Shown here: in pieces, positions 43,331 through 54,577 of the stretch
How the letters are laid out: each line of letters begins with the position of its first letter
Numbering within the stretch: the stretch's first letter is position 1
Origin: Argopecten irradians
Taxonomy: Eukaryota; Mollusca; Bivalvia; Pectinida; Pectinidae
Direction of reading: 5' to 3'
Assembly (NCBI RefSeq): GCF_041381155.1
Contig: NC_091143.1
Span: forward strand, 27,963,331-28,027,330
DNA: 64,000 nt
The notes under the pieces: generated by a model
What the model was told of the DNA's origin: nothing
The model's database searches: none
The model's input: only the letters and a program-made list of their open reading frames with translations
Translations under genes and position numbers: made by a program

Positions 43331-44340
43331 GTATTGTGTTAGCTTCTTTCATGTTGGATATATAGACATGAACTGTACATGTGTAATATAAGAGGAGCAG
43401 ACAAATACATGACAAGACAAGGGTTCCAATCTTGGATCTCAAATTTACAGATAAACTACTGTACCTAATACTGATCTAGAACCATTACACATGTATGGGG
43501 ATAGTCGAGATTAAATTTCTTATTCCTGCCAATGAAGGCAATTTCTGGTGCAAAATCACTGATATATAGTACTTTTCACATACAATGTACATATAAAAAT
43601 ATATATATTATATATATATAAAAAACAACAACAACAAAATTTCTTGCTAGCACTTTTGTTGTGTCATGATTGATGGCTCTTTATATATACCTGGTATATA
43701 CTTGTTAGCAGTAAGTCGGAGTAAATTAAACATGCATTGATTAATTATTTATGTATACAGTGGACCCTCAATAATCCGGACACAAATGTACTAATGAACT
43801 GGATACAGAAGTCTGCAGCACATGTGTAATGGAATTCTAATGATTTATAAAAAAAATACAACTTATATTCACTATTCACATCATATTTAAAATGGATATT
43901 TCTTCTCCGACATCTAAATAGTTATGGCATTACGCCATTCATTCTTCTTGTGAAAACAATAAAATGGTAAATATATAAAGGTGAAATTAAAAAAAACAAC
44001 TATAAAAAGACATTTTTTCATTAAATTCTACTTACATAGTTCTAAGTATGTAAAATAAATATGAATATTACAACTGAAACCTGTACTTTGTGGTACATCA
44101 GTAATGTTAAAAGTGACAAAATGTATTATTATATATGATTCTCAATGTCCTCTATTTGTATCTGAAAAACAATATAAATTTTGAAAAAAAAATAACTGTA
44201 TACTATTACTATTTTGGAAGAATAAAAATGTTTGTTGCTATGTTTGCATTAATTTGGATGCACCCCAAATGTATAGCAATGTATTTGGTAAATCGAATCA
44301 GGGGAGATAACTCTGTATTTTTTTTTGGTTTACCTTTTTT
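43331..44340. other. AT-rich stretch with a Tigger/pogo-like end
   Basis: ACAGTGGACCCTCAATAATC, then CGGAC at 43759-43783, resembles a pogo/Tigger terminus. The other end was not found. An (AT)n/(CAA)n microsatellite lies at 43593-43640. No gene was recognised. Confidence 0.45.
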
Positions 44341-44392
44341 CAATGACCCTGGCTGTTACTAGGACGTTAATTAATCAAACAAATAAACAATG
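44341..44392 (+). mobile_element. SINE tail fragment (GGACGTTAA family)
   Basis: TGACCCTGGCTGTTACTAGG, then ACGTTAATTAATCAAACAAA. Only the last 50 bp of the SINE are present. Confidence 0.65.
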
Positions 44393-44556
44393 TATTAATA
44401 GACTAACATATATCCTGCGCTTGAATTTGTTTTCAGTCAGCGTATCCATCTTTTCCCCCACAATTCATCCCATACCCAGACGCATCAACATTTTTATGAT
44501 CCCAGGCTCTTAGATAGTGCATGGGGTTACTATTTAAGATGACCCTGCAAGTCAGC

Positions 44557-45013
44557 TGTTATTGCATGATCGTAAAAGGCGACTAAATTTAGGATCTTAT
44601 CTTTTCTCTATTTTCTAACTTACTTTATCTTTCCTTATGCCGCCTGAGTTGAGCGTTCGCCCCTGTTAGGAAGGCTCTGGGTTCTGTCCCCTGGCCGAGA
44701 CACACCAAAGTCTATAATAGTGGTAGTTTCTGATCCTGCTTAACGCTCAGCATATAAGGAGCAGGATGACTGGTTCGCCCGTTGTCACTATAATGTGACC
44801 AGATGGGGTGTGTTGCTTGGTGTCTTCGGAGGCATGCTTCAGTGATATAGCACTATGAAAAGGGCAACAGTTCCACTCTACAAGAAGACACCACACGATC
44901 ATACCGCAGTCCACGCATCTTTGACTCAGACACGCTACACATCGCATATAGGGGAGGCAGTCCTTCCATGACCCTGGCTTTTAATAGGATGTTAATTAAT
45001 CAAACAAACAAAC
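44557..45013 (+). mobile_element. SINE copy (GGACGTTAA family)
   Basis: Starts at TTGCATGATCGTAAAAGGCG and carries the GGTTCTGTCCCCTGG, GACTGGTTCGCCCGTTGTC and TCTTCGGAGGCATGC blocks. It ends GATGTTAATTAATCAAACAA. The CCTCCCTTGGCACC block is deleted. Its tail abuts the LINE fragment at 45014. Confidence 0.8.
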
Positions 45014-45262
45014 ACAAATTACAGTTAATATGTAGTTTATTAGCAAATTTGATTGACGCACGTTTAGAAGACAATGACATTTTGATTTGTGTAGACGACG
45101 ATGAAAATCCGTTTATCAGCACAATAACTTTCACTTTTAAATTGGTCATATGGAAAGTTAGAAATATAATCGAATATCAAAACAAACGACAGACTCCGTT
45201 ATCAGCCTTCGAAATATTTAAAGCTGTCTTATCAGAAAACCTTCACTTTTTTCCAAGTTAAT
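45014..45262 (+). pseudogene. C-terminal fragment of a LINE ORF2
   Basis: One open frame reads ICSLLANLIDARLEDND, then FTFKLVIWKVRNIIEYQNKR and a short C-terminus ending FFPS and TAA. The IWKVRN block corresponds to the FCVFKRRN block at the end of the LINE at 46190-47710, so both are tails of the same LINE group (L1/Tx1-like). It is 5'-truncated. No poly(A) was seen after it. Confidence 0.5.
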
Positions 45263-46189
45263 AAGAGAGTGCATTTGACTGGAACCAAAATTTAAAACCT
45301 CCTAGAAAAAAACTCCTAACCTCAAAAACATTCTGACATAATCAGCTGATTATGGCTGACATTTATGTAACACTGCCCATAGCTTTTCAATTTTTTTCAT
45401 AATAACAGACAATCAATATACTTTGACTAACATGTATGACAGATAGCATGATACCAATGCGGATATATTTACCATTTTGTTCAGCGTTACTATAATCCAG
45501 GACCTCGTGTTTTTGAAACCGATTGTTATGTGGTAACTATCTTATTCAGTTTTGCTATGGAGCCGGTAATGTGTATTAAATCCCGATTATATATATCACT
45601 ACTTTTTTCCCTGACGTCTTCTTCGTACTTTCCAAAATAATATATTAAGTAATTACAAAAGGCCTGATCAATTGTACAGATAGCCAGATCGATGTGGCTA
45701 GAGTTGATACGACCAACACGGAAATTTGGTTCTCTGTGCAATTGATTAGGCTCCGCGCGCCTCCGCCTGCATTCGTAATATGTTCATATAATACTAATCA
45801 GCACCCATGATGAAATTAATTGTAAAATTTTCTTTAAAAAAAATAAGTATTCAGATGTAGATAATAAGTGTGTACAATATGTGATGGTGCATGTGTATAT
45901 GTGTAATGGTGTGTATATGGATATGTACATGTATGTGTATATCTATTTACAGTGTGTAAACATGCATTATATGTGTGTATGTATATCTCATCTGATGATA
46001 CACTACAATAACTTCAATATCAACAGGAATTTCTCTTTGGTAGCAGCTGCAAGTGCAAATATTATGTGTTACGGATTTATCAATAGAAGAGGCAAAGAGT
46101 TTCTCACTAATTCCACATTCCACAAATAAAATTTGCGAAAATGATAACTCTGTCGAGAGATTTATTCACACTTTTTTGCAATTAGAATA
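45263..46189. other. Spacer between LINE fragments
   Basis: AT-rich. A TGTATATG/GTGTGTATG-rich patch lies at 45890-45990. A 71-codon - strand frame (45741-45526) was considered as an element fragment but not supported. Confidence 0.35.
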
Positions 46190-47710
46190 TTTAGGCACGG
46201 AGAAATGGGCATTTTGTTTCGTATAAAACTATCATAGGCCTGAAAGGTAAAGGTGGTTTGCAGTTTCCCGACATTGATTTGAAATTGAAATCTTTCAGAA
46301 TTAAATTTGCATTTAGATTTTTGAACAATGACGATATATTATGGAAAAATACCGGAAAATATTTCCTATCTTTAGTTGGGAAAATGAAATTAGGTTTATC
46401 TTGTTTTAACTGCAATTTCAAGCGTTCGCAGTTAAATAATATATACCGATTTTTTATCAAGAAATGTTGCTTGCTTGGGTGCATATATTTAATTTTCTTA
46501 AATTTGAGGAGAAAAGTGATTATATGTATAGCCAGCCTGTATTTTTTTAACCCGCTGTTTCAATTTTGTGGAAAAGAACTGAACAGTAGGTGTGTTTATT
46601 CAAGCGGGTCTTGTCTATGTGAAAGATTTTACTTACGAGGTACTTCCAAGTTTACTTCCAATAGAATCCATTGTTGAATTAGTCCATGAATATAATCCAG
46701 ATATCCCAAGAAAGAATATAATCACCGAGTATGTGAAGGTAATCCATAGTTTTCCTGATAAAGTCCTCACAAGTATTCTCAATTACTGTTATGAAAAAAC
46801 ATGTGCCGTAGATCCCGTTGTTACGCTACAAAGGCCTGACGGCGCGCGCGTGTCACCACGATCCACACGTGATATTTATGCGGTACTGTTGAGTGGGACA
46901 TTCGTTGCACCTGTTGCCCTACAGTTTTGGGGAAGTAGGTTTCCGGATGATCAGGTCGAGCGCGTATTTGGTATAATCCATGCCCCAAATTATCCAGTCG
47001 AAGTAGCGGAAGTGCATTTTAAGGTTGCTCATAATTCTATATTCACGCGCGACAAATTATTTAGATGTGGAATTTCGGATACCGATGTATGTCCTGTCTG
47101 TAAACAGGCATCGGAAACGTTATGGCACTTGTTTTTAGATTGTCCCAAATTAAATGAATTTTATGTGTTTTTTAATGATTTTGTCAAAAAGTTTTTTTTC
47201 TGGTACTAGTGATGAAAACAGAAATGGTATAGACTGGCATCGTTTGATATTGCTTGGATTTTATGAGAAGTGGAAGAATGTAAATCATCATGTAGTTAAC
47301 TTTACCTTAAGTGTTGCCAGATTTTGTGTTTTTAAAAGAAGGAATATTGTCATGTGCAATGAAGGAAATGTGGATATTATCAATTTTTTCAAATTCACGT
47401 TCAAACGTTTTGTTCGATATATTTTTCATTTATTTTATAAGTACGCATAAAAGAGCTTTTTTCATAAAGTATTTCATCTCTTCAAATGATATTATCGTAC
47501 TAGACGACTGTGATATTCAAATTATTTTTTAAAACTATTTACGAAGTTGTGAGTCCTATGATTATGTATTGCCTGTATTTACAGTATTAGTGCAGATGTT
47601 TTTATGATTATTTTTATTTGTTTGTTTTGTGAGGAACCTCGGGGGACCCAACCCCCGGGGCCCTATTGACGGGAAAAATAAAATTATTTTTATCCTTGAA
47701 AAAAAAAAAG
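46190..47710 (+). mobile_element. 5'-truncated LINE (L1/Tx1-like) with poly(A) tail
   Basis: Pieces of the region after the reverse transcriptase follow in order. They are GGLQFPDIDLKLKSFRIKF, then the long frame 46592-47209 (YEVLPSLLPIESIVELVHE...), which holds a CPVC-x8-HLFLDCP zinc-knuckle-like motif near its end, then a +1-shifted frame reading HRLILLGFYEKW and RFCVFKRRN. A 3' UTR (GGAACCTCGGGGGACCCAAC) and an A-run at 47700-47710 close it. At least two frame changes show that it is dead. Directly after the A-run comes the 3' two-thirds of a tRNA-Arg copy. Confidence 0.75.
46592..47209 (+). pseudogene. LINE ORF2 C-terminal piece with CPVC...HLFLDCP motif
   Basis: The longest frame in the window (205 codons). 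It starts inside the LINE, not at a real start codon. It contains RSTRDIYAVLLSG, FGIIHAPNYP, an F-R-C-G-I-S-D-T-D-V-C-P-V-C run and SETLWHLFLDCPKLNEFY. The C-x2-C-x8-H-x4-C spacing is the C-terminal knuckle of L1/Tx1-clade ORF2 proteins. Part of the element 46190-47710. Confidence 0.75.
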
Positions 47711-47760
47711 GCGTCCGACTTCGAATCGGAAGATTGCGAGTTCGAGTCTCGTCGTGGTCG
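47709..47760 (+). pseudogene. Truncated tRNA-Arg(TCG) copy fused to a LINE tail
   Basis: From GGCGTCCGACTTCGAATCGG to the discriminator base it equals the intact gene at 21146-21218, but about the first 22 bases (acceptor 5' strand and part of the D arm) are replaced by the LINE poly(A). The 3' flank, about 120 bp, is also shared with that locus. The A box is lost, so it should be inactive. Confidence 0.85.
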
Positions 47761-48949
47761 ATATTATTTTTGTTGTCTTTTGTGTTTTTTTCTCGTATTT
47801 TCGGGTTCCTTATTAATCGTATTGACCTTGTGACAAGGTATATGTAACAGATTTAATGAGATGGTGAGATAACAAGTAAAGGTTATTGCATGGCTTTCGA
47901 GTAATAATGAGTAGTAATGAATGAGGGATTTAGCGCCTTTCATGGTCAAGTAATCCTGATTGGCCATGAAAGGGGGTTATTGTGGAGTCAACTGTGGTAA
48001 CAAGACATTTATTGGACACACTTTTCCTTTGTGAGAGGTTGGAAGTATGCAGTAATACATGTTACAGATAATTCACAACAGTATCATTAGAATGTCGGGG
48101 TTATATCCCATTTTGTAAATACCAAAAATTACACTACACTATGACCATAATGAAAAAGCTATTTGTATTACAGCAGAATAAAAGTATTTAAAATTATTAT
48201 TTGCTCCCTGAAAAATCTATTGCTCTACAACACATGGGTTAAATATTGTAAAGGATTTCTTGTCTAGGTATGTAGAATGACGCAATGAAGTATAACCAAG
48301 TTTGTTTAAGTTATAATTAACCGGAGTCATATATGAACATCGTATTAAATCTGCTGTGTATTACAAACTGTAAATATGCACCATGATTCCCAGGTAGCAG
48401 ATGATCTGTCTAGGTTCATTGGACCATTGTTGTAGTTTACAGTATGCTATGTAGCATGTAAAATAAGTTCAAATCAATTATCATACTTCAATCTAACCTA
48501 TTGAAATTTTAAATGGCCTAAAGGAATGTTTTCTCTAGGGAAATCGTTACGCCGTATTGGCAGCCAAAATAGAGGCGATGTATCATATTTACATTATGAG
48601 ATCATAATTTTAGTGGTTTTATGAATCGACTACTATGAACTGGATCAACTTAACCTCTTGCATACATGTTCATAATATGAGTGCCTCAAAACGGATATTA
48701 AAACCATTATCCTGTACGCAACAAAGACTACTGTGTACATGAGAGAAAGAGGAGATGGCTTCTAGAGATTATGATTAAAAACCAACCCCTGTCTTATCAT
48801 GTTATCATCTCCATGAAAGAGGGATGGGTGCATTTCATTTTACCAATGAAAATAGGTAGTATAGTAAATCAAACTAAAATAATGCTTAGCTTATCATATC
48901 GTACGTGTCCAAATAGCTTATCATATATTACGTGTCCAAATAGGCTATT
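47761..48949. other. tRNA flank and plain sequence
   Basis: The first 120 bp are the duplicated tRNA-Arg 3' flank. A CATGGTCAAGT/CTGATTGGCCATG inverted pair lies near 47940-47970. Nothing else was recognised. Confidence 0.4.
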
Positions 48950-48974
48950 GACCACGACGAGACTCGCAATCATC
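48950..48974 (-). pseudogene. tRNA-Arg 3'-end fragment
   Basis: The reverse complement GATTGCGAG, then TCTCGTCGTGGTC, equals the T-arm and acceptor 3' strand of the tRNA-Arg at 21146, with a 6-base loss in the T loop. Only about 25 bases remain. Confidence 0.6.
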
Positions 48975-51900
48975 CTATTCACATTCGGACAAGTATAATT
49001 TGCATATTAAGGTTAAAATACTATATGTGTTTAAATTTATAAAAGCAAAGGTTTTTTTTATATTTGACCGAAATTTCTATGCATTGCAACAAATTATGTG
49101 TCAACAGAACCCATGTTGGCCATGATACAAACTATTAATCAAAATACACCTATTCAACTGCATCAAGGAAATGAATAGAAGACATACAAAATGTTAATAG
49201 ATTTCCCCTTAACTTTGGTTTAAACATTCACAGTAAGTCTTGCCTATGCTTGCAGTGGTACATGTACATTATTGTATGTTGCCGAAAGCATTTTGCACTT
49301 TGATAACATTGTCGGTTATTTCCGGTTGACCGGGTTAACACTAATACAGGAAATACCATTTCATGGAAGTCAGTGAAGATCTCGTGTGAAACATCATTGT
49401 CTCGTTTCGTGATTCCTTTGATAAATTATATCGATCAATGAAGAACAAAGTACCTACATTTGATACACGGATGAAAGATGTCAACACTAATTCATTAACA
49501 AAACCCACCTCGTAAAAACTACTCGGCGTCACACACATCAGGGTAGGTTTTTTTTTTATTTCGTTGAACTACATTAGTAAATTATAAGTTTAATTACTGT
49601 AGTAACCGATATGTGAGTCACTGACACATTTAATTTGAGCACTTTGCAGCGGTAGTTTCATTATATCTTTTTATTCCCGTATTCGCTCTGACGGAATACA
49701 CATATTGAAATAAACTATGTTCAAATTAAATTCAGTTGCAAGATCTAATGATGTCACTCTACCTGTTCGGTCCCATATGTAAAACAAGGACTGTCCATAT
49801 ATACACATGCTTCATATAAAACAGTATGCTTCCCTTTTAGATGGATAGCTGACCTCATCTCAGCAATGCTTCACGTGCAAACAGGGATTTTGATTTTTTG
49901 CAACAACTGAGCACTTTAAAAAACATAATTTGTAAAGAAATCTTCGAACCTGAAACCCCAATAACAATATTAATCCTATCTTGTACATTAATACAAGAAT
50001 CCTTATTCACACATATATGTGCCAGTAATGTTTTGTGCTATGTGGCATGGATACCCCTGAATCAAAACCACCTACAACTTACATGGCCATTGCACCTCAT
50101 TAAGTATTAAAATAGAGGAAATTATAGATGTATTCTGAGGTTTAAAAAAATGAAAATGAAAGTACTTTATTATTTGAAAACCCTTGACTAGAGAGGTCTT
50201 TTCCTTATCGTTCACGCCCACTGACATAGGTAAAACCGGTTCGATATTTTAATGATGTTTTTCTTACGTTCAAAAATCAAATTTCTATCTTGCCGGTGCT
50301 GTTGCGGAAACATAGGTCAGTGATAATGTCTAATACAAATTCTGTGCATGTGGGATATAAGAGTTTCTCCACATCTTGTACAATAATGTGATAGTCAATT
50401 TTAAAGAGTTGTTATGCTATTTAGTCTAGTTCGATACTTGAAATAGGAAACAAAATATATGCAGAGGGATGTTTTAAAACGATCAAATATGATCAGGGGA
50501 TGTGTTTGTTGTTTTTGCCATACTGAATATTGGTTAATTAGTCGTCGTCATGGTGACACGTCTGAAAGGAACATTGTAGCAGAGAAATATCGTAGTTATT
50601 GAAGATAAACTGCACTATTTTCACATTTCTCAGCAATAATTTGGCAGTATACAACGATGAATTAAATCATGGAAAGTTTAAAGCAGGTGGTAGGGCCTAT
50701 ATATGATATAGAAATAACGAATAATACACATAATTTTTAATGTTGCAATGCTTAATATTGGTAGGTAAATAAAGCTGACTTATCAAAATAAAAAAAAAAC
50801 TCTAAAATTGTGTTCACAAGGCCACGTTTTCCGTTTCACCAGTGATTCACGCCGTAACGAAATGTAAATTACATTTCTTAAAAGTTTAAAACAGAAATGG
50901 TCAGGTATAGCTTAATTGGTACAAGGTTATGAAATTATGTTAAACTCAAATTGGTATGATGTCTGATGTTTAAAAAACAAAATTCGATTAGTCTTAGTTA
51001 AAATGCAATTGTTTTATATTCAAACATTGATTTATCAAATTAGTTTTGCTTGAAGCAATTTATTACACAGACAAAAGTCTCTGGTGTAGTGGATATTTTA
51101 TGACACACTATCTTTCTTAGTGGCTGAGCCTTTAATGCAATTGCGTCAAGCAGTTTAACATTATTTGCTTCATTTGGCATATGCTTCAATGTTAATTTGG
51201 CCTTGTGAGCAGATTGAGAGACCCATCCCATCCCTTTTTTGCCGACATAGATGAAAGATTTTTATTTGCATTCAATCTGATCAGATTGATTGACATTGGA
51301 ACAAAATGTCTTTGATTATATATCAAATGGATTTTGTCCAAACAGGTTTCCACCCTGTCCATGACAAATAATCTTTTTCACATCTATACACAGCGAATAA
51401 ACATAAACGATATACAGAAAAAAAAAGAAAAAAAACCAATAAAATATGGCAATTTCTTGCGCGACATCCAAAGACATAAGATTACCGCTATATATGTACT
51501 ATAGGAGTATCATCTGCGTTTTTACGTCATGGTCAAAGATAGCTGTTGTCACTATACCCGTAACAATAATTGCCATTTGATATGGTGCGCTTCTGGGATA
51601 ATGTAACGCAAAGAAAAGCCAACTGATGGTATAGAGGGCACGCACGACGCGCAGTCATTTCCCGATGTCTTTTCACGGTAATGACAGGACTACTTCCGGC
51701 AGTTTACGGCGTCGTTGGCACCGGGTTATATTTGGCAGGAAGTTGACTTGAGAATGCACGTCTTTAAAAAAATCTTGGTTTAAAATAAAAATGGAAATAT
51801 TTTGAACACACTTCATTACTGATTGTATATAGAAGCATATCATGCACGTTGTTAAAATCATTTTAATTTGAATAAAAATGGAAATATTTGGACAACATTT

Positions 51901-52189
51901 TATTAATGATTGTATGAAGTAGCACATCAACATCATATAGAACACGTACGTTTTACAATGAACAAGTCATATGGTTAACACTTCTTGACGCACTGAACGT
52001 AAATCAATCAACAGTTATGTAATACTACATGATACTGCATGTAGACATTAATATTTAGTATGGTTAACGGTACAGACGTGGCTTTATATCTATATTTAGT
52101 TTTTGTTTAATTACTATTACCTTATCCAATGTGTAGGTTCGCGAACCTCTCTAGTACAGACCCTCTATTGCTCTCATAAACTACGCAAA
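48975..52189. other. Long stretch without recognised genes
   Basis: AT-rich sequence. A pair of imperfect copies around TAAAATAAAAATGGAAATAT and GAATAAAAATGGAAATATTT lies at 51780-51900. No exon, RNA gene or complete transposon could be supported on either strand. Confidence 0.4.
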
Positions 52190-52412
52190 TACGCAAGTGT
52201 TTAACATGTCCCGACAAATTACCACAAGCCTCTTGGCGCGAGGTCGAATCCCACGAGGGCATTTTTCAGGTACCGACTGCTGGTATGTGGTCTTTCTCCG
52301 GGTTCTCCGGTTTTCCTTCCTCTTTCCTTTTTCTTCCCCATCAAAATTGGTACGTCCTTACATGACTCTATTAATACAACGTAAAACTTAACAAACCAAA
52401 CCAAAGCAAATA
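52190..52412 (+). mobile_element. tRNA-derived SINE (Leu-like head), copy 2
   Basis: GTCCCGACAAATTACCAC, then GGTCGAATCCCACGAGGGC (B box), GGTACCGACTGCTGGT, TCTTTCTCCGGGTTCTCCGG, TTTTCCTTCC, TGGTACGTCCTTACATGACT and a final ACGTAAAACTTAACAAACC run. The 5' half of the tRNA head is lost. Confidence 0.7.
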
Positions 52413-52531
52413 TGCACAAACAACATTCCTCCCTAATTCTCGTATTCAAAGTGGGTTTTTTCTTTAGATTTGTGATAACATTACAAAAAATATTTGATTA
52501 TTATAATTGACGTTAGGTACTACATCTTCTT

Positions 52532-52625
52532 TCAAATGTTGTCGAGGCCGCCATCAATGGAGTAGGTCTGTGGAAGACCTTTACTACCAATACCATCCAT
52601 CTTTGTGTACACCAACGCAACAATG
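52532..52625 (-). CDS. Candidate 3'-terminal coding exon, unknown gene
   Basis: On the - strand a strong pyrimidine tract and CCGTCAG acceptor are followed by one base, then 30 codons and TGA: IVALVYTKMDG, IGSK, GLPQTYSIDGGLDNI. The composition is coding-like and unlike the flanks, and the end is a soluble tail after a short hydrophobic piece. I do not recognise the family and found no upstream exon that joins convincingly. Confidence 0.35.
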
Positions 52626-52639
52626 CTGACGGAGTAGAG

Positions 52640-53540
52640 TGTAAAAAGGGAACATCGTGATAAAACACAGGATAATCCTTCTATATGCAAAGACGTGGCT
52701 TACTGTACTTGCTTTAGTCAGAACAGTCTTTGTTCAGATACTGTAATTTGAGTTTAAGAGAGATAGACTTCTTATATTACAGTAGACATTGATATATTCG
52801 GGAGTGTTTAATTTCGCTATTTGCGTGTGTGTAAACATTTCGTTGTAATTTTCGCGACAAATATGACTGTTGTAACATTGTTTTATATAAAAATATCTTA
52901 CGCGAGAAGGAAGTTTTCAGGTTTACAAGGCATTTGCGTAATTAACAAAACCCCCTCACGTATTTTCCACGCTTACAGTATATTGATGTGATGATGGGTG
53001 GTAGTCTAATTAATTGTATACTTGTTTAAATCTGTGTTTATGTCATGAGATATAGGATTGGTTGTCAGTCTACCATTACCATTAACTGTTTTAATGTTTT
53101 CGTAGACAGATCATATACGTATTCCGCACTCGGTATATTAGAAATTTGACACTGATGATTGAATGCATCATCGTGCTTACAGATTTTAATAAAAACATAA
53201 ATTATATATATATGGTACACAGACTGATGCAACAGATGTCATTGACGACATTTTCGTTAACATATTATACGTTAACCATAAATTGTCGATTAAGTATCGC
53301 TATCTCGACATATTACCATATGTTAATATCTACATCATATTTAGAAATATTAGATAAGAATCATGATGACTAGTCTAGCTGATGACGATACCTCTTTTTT
53401 TATTCATGGCCTGTAGATCAATAATGGCTTGTTATACCATAATATCGGTGATATAGTGTGTGTACGTAATGGCAGAATGAAAGTTTATTACTACTCTAGT
53501 ACTTCTACAGTATTATATACACTGATGACTGTTTTGATTG
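52640..53540. other. Spacer with a dispersed CGCG-containing repeat
   Basis: Around 52795-52985 lies a copy of the repeat family with TTTCGCTATTTGCG, then TTTTCGCGACAAATATG, then TCACGTATTTTCCACGC. The remainder is plain AT-rich sequence. Confidence 0.4.
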
Positions 53541-53765
53541 ATTAAGCTTAACGTCTTAGTAACAGCCAGGGTTATTTAGGGAAGGACGGCCTCCTATGTG
53601 TGCAATATGTTTCGGTGTGTGAATGTCTGTATGTATGGGTATAAGTGTGTGGTGTTTCCAATTAATAATGAATGTTGCACTTTTATGGTGCTATATCACT
53701 GAAATATGCCGCAGAAGATACAAAATATGCACACTCCATTCTGGTTACAACTGGTGAATCAGGAA
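53541..53765 (-). mobile_element. SINE copy, 5'-truncated (GGACGTTAA family)
   Basis: The reverse complement has AGTTGTAACCAGAATGGAGT, then GCATATTTCAGTGATATAGC, ATAGGAGGCCGTCC and TTACTAAGACGTTAAGCTTA. It is clearly older than the copies at 34-39 kb. Confidence 0.65.
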
Positions 53766-54178
53766 AGAGATTAATCAGAACGGGAAAAAAATGAACAAAA
53801 TTAAATTATCTCCAAGAGGTTAAGAATGAACTGCACGTAAAACTTAAATGTTGTCGTTAATGTTTTAATTGAAGTATGTATATATAATTCAATAGTTTTA
53901 ACATATATTGTTTTTGTAAAACCTTGTTCAAGTTATCAGTTTCAGTAAAGGTCGAAGTCATCGCCCGAAGGGTCCACTAATACATAGTTTAAACTCGACT
54001 ACAATGATAAAATACGATAAAAGTGTTACAGTACTTTACCATTCAGACGATTAACCAAATTAACATCTTTATTATATACCCGTGAAGTTATGTTTTAATT
54101 ATTTTTGAAGACAATACAAAATGATGACATCATATTTAGTTTGCAAAACCTGATATTTGTGTGATTGTGTTACTGTCT

Positions 54179-54577
54179 GAATAGCCCACTATCTTTCCGA
54201 AACGACTTTAGATTTTTTAAATGGGAATGTAAAACGAGATTGATAGTTTTGTAGAGTCGCAAAAACTATCAGCTTACCATGAATGATACACTTATCATCA
54301 CCATCTAAACAATTTAATGCGCAAATAAATAAAATGTTATTTTTATAACGCGGGTCGTCTCATGTGTCCCATCATCGTCCTAATTACCGCGCGTTAGTTG
54401 ACTTTAAATGCACCAGACGGCAAAACAGCGAAATAAATGTTCTCTCTTTTAAAGATTATGCAGGAAATTTTGCATTTGTTTGATGTGTAACCTATTCCTT
54501 GGGTATCGATATATATTTTGGTACGTTATTTTATTTCAGAAACTTTCAGATTTTTTGTTAAAGTAATGGGCCTTTAA
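54179..54577. mobile_element. TTAA-flanked MITE, copy 2
   Basis: Matches 1625-2032 over its whole length: AGCCCACTATCTTTCCG at the left end, ATAACGCGGGTCGTCT inside, AATGGGCCTTTAA at the right end. The left TTAA is worn (TGAA). It lies in the same orientation as copy 1. Confidence 0.75.

Noticed and set aside
45526-45741. 71-codon - strand frame (NFRVGRINSSHIDLAICT)
   Set aside because: Faintly like a LINE endonuclease (RxSHIDL) but without neighbouring motifs; not enough to call.
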